The position numbers were made by a program, and so were the translations under genes. A stretch of DNA of 64,000 nt from Pelagomonas calceolata. Lineage: Eukaryota > Sar > Pelagophyceae > Pelagomonadales > Pelagomonadaceae. The stretch is from NCBI GenBank assembly GCA_918797485.1, contig CAKKNE010000001.1:5828001-5892000 (forward strand). The letters are read 5' to 3'. Of the stretch, positions 62,779-64,000 are shown one piece after another. Each line of letters opens with the position of its first letter. Within the stretch, counting starts at the first letter, position 1. The notes under the pieces are model-generated. The model searched no databases, was not told where the DNA came from, and saw nothing but the letters and a program-made list of their open reading frames with translations.

Positions 62779-64000
62779 ATGGCTGCCAGCGATGCGCCGC
62801 CGCCGCCGCCTGTTGACGAGGAGGACGAGCGCTGGGTCGACGTCACCGAGGACGTGGCCGGCGTCGCCGCGTCGCTGGACGTCGACGAGCTGCTCCGGGC
62901 GCCGACGTTCTCGCTCTACGACAGCATGTCCGCGCTGGAATTGATGGATCCCAAAATGGACGCGCTGGGCTCCGAGCCGCCGCAGCGGTCCGTGGCGGAG
63001 TTGTTGAAAGACCTGCCGGTCGACCTCGCGCCCGGCCCGGCCATCATTATACTAGATAGGCTACTCGCGCTCGAGGTGTCCTACCACGGCGGCGCGTCGC
63101 TGCACGACTCTATTTTAGAATGTGTCGCGTTGCGGGACCCCGCGACGGCGGCGCTGAGCGACGCGTCGCCGGCAAGTAAGGCCGTCGCGCAGGCCGCGAA
63201 TTTGACCTTGTGGGTCTGCGAGGCCGCGCGCGAAATTGTGGTCGCGGCGGACATTTTTGAAGAGGAGGACTTCGCGACGTCCACGACCAAGGTCAGCAAG
63301 GCCGTCGAGGAGGCGCGGCGGCGGGGCCGGGCGCTCCCCGTTGATGAATCTGTCGAGGACGCGCGGTTGCAGGCCCACGTTGCGCTGAGACGGTCCCTGG
63401 CCGAGGCCGTCGCGCGCCTCGGCGCGGAGCGGCACGCCCTTCAGGACGACGGCGGCGCGACGGACCGAGCCCGGAACGCTCTAGACCAGCTCGATGCCTT
63501 GGATGCGGATCATAGTGATGGCGACGCGACGATTGCGGACGCATGGTTCGCGACCTGCCGCGACGAGCACGCCACCACGAGAGGCGTCAGCCCGCCGCAG
63601 GGCGGCTGGGCGTCATCAGATGAACGGAAAGCAACGCGGGACGCCTGCCGCCAGCTGCTTAGGGGTTTGGACCGGGTCTGGGACCTGAGGAGGTGCCTGG
63701 CATTTTTAAGGTTCAGTGACGAGTCGACCGAGCTCCCGGCCCTACCTTCAGTGGATGCGCGGCGCTGCGAGCACGCGCACAGTCGTCTCCTCAGACTGTG
63801 CTTGAATGTTGGCCATCAATCAAGGGGCGGCGGCCGCTTCGTGCTGCCTCGGTCCTTCGCGGCGTTGGAATTGGGGGGCGCCGGCGCGCCGCTGCGGAAA
63901 CTCCTGAATCAGGACGACTTTGGCGCCGAGGCGTCGGCGACGCGCTTGGGGCGGGGGCCGAAGAAGGCGTCCGTGTTCGGCGTGGTCGTCGACTCGATCG
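62779..64000 (+). CDS. NAA35: NAA35/Mak10, NatC auxiliary subunit (partial)
   Basis: Open from ATG 62779 (caccATGG) to the window end, about 407 codons, 3' end cut off. After a Pro-rich start, the conserved N-terminal block of Mak10/NAA35 is clear: WVDVTEDVAGVAASLDVDEL, then FSLYDSMSALELMDPKMDA, followed by SVAELLKDLPVDLAP and ILDRLLALEVSYHGGASLHD. NAA35 is the large auxiliary subunit of the NatC N-terminal acetyltransferase, which acetylates proteins starting with Met-hydrophobic residues co-translationally at the ribosome. The catalytic subunit (NAA30) is not in the window. No intron seen in the visible part. Confidence 0.88.
   Translation, partial: MAASDAPPPPPVDEEDERWVDVTEDVAGVAASLDVDELLRAPTFSLYDSMSALELMDPKMDALGSEPPQRSVAELLKDLPVDLAPGPAIIILDRLLALEVSYHGGASLHDSILECVALRDPATAALSDASPASKAVAQAANLTLWVCEAAREIVVAADIFEEEDFATSTTKVSKAVEEARRRGRALPVDESVEDARLQAHVALRRSLAEAVARLGAERHALQDDGGATDRARNALDQLDALDADHSDGDATIADAWFATCRDEHATTRGVSPPQGGWASSDERKATRDACRQLLRGLDRVWDLRRCLAFLRFSDESTELPALPSVDARRCEHAHSRLLRLCLNVGHQSRGGGRFVLPRSFAALELGGAGAPLRKLLNQDDFGAEASATRLGRGPKKASVFGVVVDSI

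Overview
The window is GC-rich, gene-dense nuclear DNA of a small photosynthetic stramenopile, most likely a pelagophyte (Aureococcus/Pelagomonas type). Reasons: eukaryotic genes with few short introns; introns that are copies of one short terminal-inverted-repeat element with 8-bp target duplications, matching the 'introner' elements described from Aureococcus; kinesin-light-chain-type TPR proteins of a style abundant in that genus; and N-termini that look like plastid-directed signal plus transit peptides. I call 32 protein genes, the last cut by the window end. I recognise no tRNA, rRNA, CRISPR array, retroelement or virus-like element.

Layout. 0.3-3.1 kb: a CEP83-like basal-body protein and a convergent RIIa-domain protein. 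3.6-7.2 kb: a chromatin protein joining CW finger, SAP, AlkB-type dioxygenase, SRA and two PHD-type fingers. 7.5-8.7 kb: a CDF metal transporter, then 1.8 kb of decayed non-coding DNA. 10.5-15.2 kb: MAP65/PRC1, a GCK-domain protein and a CASTOR/POLLUX-like channel. 15.4-21.6 kb: a SANT/Cys-finger/AP2 chromatin protein and an unknown coiled-coil protein. 22-24.5 kb: an ADP-ribosylglycohydrolase with an in-frame TGA at a position expected to be Cys (probable selenoprotein), then two head-to-head TPR paralogues. 24.5-29.6 kb: a 1,695-residue protein ending in a class II histone deacetylase. 30.2-39.3 kb: an aldehyde dehydrogenase (six exons), an unknown protein, archease and a voltage-gated K+ channel. 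39.3-50.3 kb: a TPR/armadillo protein, a MATH-like protein, small membrane proteins, glycosyltransferases, a ribosomal-oxygenase-type JmjC protein and an ankyrin protein. 50.3-64 kb: a TBC RabGAP, an F-box-like protein, an MTHFR-like protein beside GTP cyclohydrolase I, a DEAH helicase, a PH/ankyrin/WW protein, a GT8 glycosyltransferase and NAA35 (partial).

Themes. (1) Introners: seven introns in five genes have the element's termini. Splice sites fall so that the donor is the first two bases of the left target duplication (GT or GC) and the acceptor AG ends the element. (2) Three large multidomain chromatin proteins (a DNA-modification reader with an oxidative eraser, a SANT/AP2 protein and an HDAC) lie within 26 kb; two share a helical repeat. 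(3) Short non-coding motifs recur only in 5' flanks: an imperfect palindrome GCTAGTGT...CCGCTAGC, the 10-mer CGGGTTTTTC and the 12-mer GAGTAATTGCTC. They look like promoter elements. (4) Several genes (CEP83-like, RIIa protein, TTC12-like) point to a flagellar/basal-body programme.
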